Positions 9,391 through 11,796 of a stretch of 11,796 bases of DNA are shown in pieces (the stretch's first letter is position 1; each line of letters begins with the position of its first letter). The position numbers and the translations under genes were made by a program. The notes under the pieces are model-generated. The model saw only the letters and a list, made by a program, of their open reading frames with translations, searched no databases and was not told where the DNA came from. Source of the DNA: Conidiobolus incongruus B7586 (taxonomy: Eukaryota; Entomophthoromycota; Entomophthoromycetes; Entomophthorales; Conidiobolaceae); the NCBI GenBank assembly GCA_000697335.1, contig JNEM01003790.1:1-11796 (forward strand). The letters are read 5' to 3'.

Positions 9391-9392
9391 AC

Positions 9393-9841
9393 ATGGAAGC
9401 TACAAAAAACAAATTCAAACAGAGATGGATTAGGATTAGTCTTTTCATCGGTTTAATAACTTTATTTGTCACTTGTGCTATATTAACTAGGTTTTTCCCT
9501 GATATTATTTTTGGCGTAGTTGCTATCGTTATATTTACTTGTATTATAGTGCTAGTAGCGGTAAATTTATTCTTTCTTTATTCTTTAACCAGAGTACTAA
9601 TTTTATTTAGAAATTTGGAAAAAAGAATAAACCAGCTGCAAGAACAAATCCTAATAGCTTGGATGAGTTTGGTTTTGAATACACGACAGAATTGACTGAA
9701 ATTCCTCCAAGCTATAATGTTGCAAGCGAAGAGCCACCTTGCTATGATCCTAATTATCAACCAAGTCATAATCCTGGCCAAGTGCTCGTCTCGGCCTATT
9801 CTGGTCAAAATCAGCCTTCTATAGTGAATAATTCAATGTGA
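9393..9841 (+). CDS. Gene C: small membrane-hairpin protein with tandem PPxY tail (two exons)
   Basis: Exons 9393-9560 and 9611-9841 join in phase 0 to give about 132 residues. A basic N-terminus (KNKFKQR at 5-11) precedes hydrophobic segments at about 13-31 and 38-56, linked by TRFFPD. The tail begins with a lysine-rich KFGKKNK, then PPSY (88-91) and PPCY (98-101), six residues apart, and ends in a Gln/Asn/Ser-rich stretch. The FGF(E/N) just inside the tail is shared with gene B. Basic residues on both sides of the hairpin favour both termini in the cytosol, where WW-domain ligases of the NEDD4/Rsp5 type would reach the tail. The start has a good context (A at -3, G at +4). Function is inferred from motif and topology only, and no named family is recognised. 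Confidence 0.75.
9561..9610 (+). other. Phase-0 intron of gene C (50 nt)
   Basis: The donor is GTAAAT at 9561 and the acceptor TTTATTTAG ends at 9610. Candidate branch sequences are TTTAACC at about 9584-9590 and TACTAAT at 9595-9601. The upstream frame stays open through this intron, so retention gives a 100-residue protein that keeps the hairpin and gains a shifted C-terminus overlapping the start of exon 2. The exon 2 frame is closed by TAG at the acceptor, which fixes the splice boundary. Confidence 0.78.
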
Positions 9842-11082
9842 AATGGGGTTCAACCTGTTAGTCATAGTCCTCAATAATTTTTCGCTAGAATCCAAACAAA
9901 AATTTATTATCCTGTTTTGAATCAATTTTAGTTGATCTAAAGTATTATTCAATAATGTCAAAGAATACTTGAATATATGGTAATACTGATATTTCTACAA
10001 AACTAGCAAATCAAACCATTTTTTCCGCATATTTCAATCATCAAGAAAATACAAAAAAAACAATAAATCAAGGTACTTGATTCAGTTTTTCATATATAAT
10101 TCATTAGTTATTAATGCTAAAAAAATTCAGCCAATTTTTAAATATCTATTAACGATTTTAGATTTTATTACAGTTATTTTTATATCACCTTATAAGTCGA
10201 AGCTTGAACAATTCTTTAACCTATTTTCATAAATTTATTATTTATATTTAATAAGAGTTAATCAGAATTAATTGAATATGAATAATATATCCTTTTAAAA
10301 GTAAGCAAATACTCAGTTTTTCCCCTATTTTGAAAATATTGTTTGAAGTTTGAATAATATTATAAAATATAATTTTAAATATTATATCTTTTAACATATC
10401 AAACTGTTTTAATTTTCAAATCATTCTAATAGTATTGAATTCAAATAACAATAAATTTGTTTAAATCCTATTAAGCAATATTTCTTATAATAAAAAAACT
10501 TAATGAAATATTTAATTATTATAAAAAATATCTAATCAAGTGAAAATTATTAAATTATTTAAAATTTTGCAGAAATATAATGATATTTTAATATCCATTA
10601 CCACATTCAGAATTGTTATTTATAATTTTTATAACCACAAAGGTATTTTTCTAACTTGTATAATTAATGTGGTTTGATTTTCATAGTTAAATTAAATATC
10701 TAATAAGCCATTATCATCTCTATTAAAGCAAATCAATTATTTTAACTCTTAGTATATATTTATTATTTATAGAATATTCCATTAATTTAATCAATATTAT
10801 TATAGATTAATAAGTCCATTTTAAAATTTGATAAAAATTTTAAAAATAAATAAATATATAATAGTCATATTAATGAAATATAATTTGTCACTAATTAAAG
10901 TACTCTTTATAAAGCTCTATACTTGAAATAGAATTTATAAAAAATTTATAGATAATATATAATAGATATTTAATATGATTTCAAAAAATGGGATATAATT
11001 TTCTTGTGCCGGCTATTTTAATAAAGTTATCATTGATATTAATTTCAAGTATTGAACATAAAATTATTGTCACCTATCAGAC

Positions 11083-11102
11083 AGATTTCAGAGCGGAAAT
11101 CT
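11083..11102. repeat. Short perfect hairpin in a GC-elevated patch
   Basis: AGATTTC (11083-11089) pairs with GAAATCT (11096-11102) over a six-base loop. The surrounding patch also has CACC, GAGCGG and GGTACC words that are rare in the neighbourhood. No gene or RNA family was recognised. Confidence 0.4.
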
Positions 11103-11172
11103 AAAGCTTTTAGGTACCAGATATCTAAAATATGTTTCATCATTATGAAATAATCGTTATATCTTGGTCATT

Positions 11173-11190
11173 ATATCATTATAATGATAT
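11173..11190. repeat. 18-base perfect palindrome
   Basis: ATATCATTATAATGATAT reads the same on both strands. At this base composition about one palindrome of this length is expected in a window of this size, so no function is implied. Confidence 0.5.
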
Positions 11191-11763
11191 TAAGTTATCG
11201 AATTAATTATATTATTAATTCAAAATTAATCGCTTAGAAATTTTATATTTTAAATTTAATATTTGATATTAGAATTTTGTAAATTTTATTTAATTTATTA
11301 AGTATTAAATTTTAATTTTAGCTAATTTGTTATTAGATCGTACTTGTAAAAATATCCAAGGATATATTAACTATAAATCAAAAATATTATAATTGTAATG
11401 AGATTAAATATAACATTAAAAGTTTTTATCGAGAGATTTTATCAATATTTAAGCTAGAGTTAATATATTATCTATATAGTTAAAATTTATTTGTAAAACT
11501 TTTAATATAGTCTAATTTGAATAATATTTTATCTTAATCATTTTTATTATATTTAAATCTAGCTATTTTCATTTTGGATTATGAAATTATTGAATCTCTT
11601 AATATACCATTGCTTTGTATTATGAAATATAAACCAAGTTTTAAAAATATACTTAATATATTTTAATATATAGTTTTTAGGTTTAAATAATAATAATTAA
11701 TATTTTGATAATAAATATAATTTACTTTCACTTTTAAAAAGGGAATATATTTGTATTTTTCCA

Positions 11764-11775
<12 letters not shown>

Positions 11776-11796
<21 letters not shown>
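11776..11796. repeat. (TA)n run cut by the window end
   Basis: A TA dinucleotide run begins here and continues to the last base, so its full length is not visible. Confidence 0.85.

Larger units (their letters stand above)
9842..11796. other. AT-rich 3' flank of gene C, no gene seen
   Basis: No open frame of coding composition is present on either strand. An AATAAA at 10062-10067 might be a polyadenylation signal but is weak evidence here. A patch of slightly higher GC at about 11010-11130 contains a small hairpin. The window ends inside a TA run. Confidence 0.6.

Noticed and set aside
9578-9808. 76-codon open frame on the minus strand
   Set aside because: It lies opposite the intron and PPxY exon of gene C, has no recognisable domain, and is explained as a shadow of the plus-strand coding sequence.
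1-11796. CRISPR arrays, bacterial operons or intact transposons
   Set aside because: The spliceosomal introns and TATA boxes mark a eukaryote. No spaced direct repeats, transposase or reverse transcriptase frames, or paired terminal repeats were seen.

Overview
The window is eukaryotic nuclear DNA of extreme AT content. Three small genes sit on the plus strand about 4 kb apart, separated by gene-poor tracts full of TA runs and homopolymers. Each gene has one very short spliceosomal intron (50-56 nt, GTAAAT or GTAAGT donor, T-rich TTAG acceptor). Stop codons are TAG, TAG and TGA, which argues against the common ciliate codes. An AT-rich early-diverging fungus, such as an arbuscular mycorrhizal (Glomeromycotina) species, fits best. 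This is an inference from composition, intron style and gene style, not a species identification.

Layout. 1-1296: no gene seen. 1297-2216: gene A, with promoter box, TATA-like box, upstream ATGs and two exons. 2217-5350: AT desert with a GC-elevated island (2701-3000) that looks like a decayed gene or element, a smaller island (about 3531-3820) and a TA microsatellite. 5351-5946: gene B, with the same promoter box and two exons. 5947-9303: AT desert with microsatellites and a strong hairpin. 9304-9841: gene C, two exons. 9842-11796: AT desert.

The main content is a tandem family of three divergent paralogues. Exon 1 encodes a membrane hairpin: two hydrophobic segments joined by a short loop. 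A phase-0 intron lies at the junction. Exon 2 encodes a soluble tail with two PPxY motifs exactly six residues apart, consensus PP[TS]Yx[VD]A[QS]xxPPxY[ED]. PPxY is the classic ligand of WW domains, especially those of NEDD4/Rsp5 HECT ubiquitin ligases, and tandem copies suit tandem WW domains. The likely role is a membrane-anchored adaptor or substrate for such a ligase, comparable in logic to NDFIP, Bsd2 or LITAF-type proteins, although I do not recognise the family. Genes A and B share a promoter element around TCACATGATAAA just upstream of a TATAAATA box, which suggests co-regulation. Retention of the intron in any of the three genes would give the membrane hairpin without its PPxY tail.
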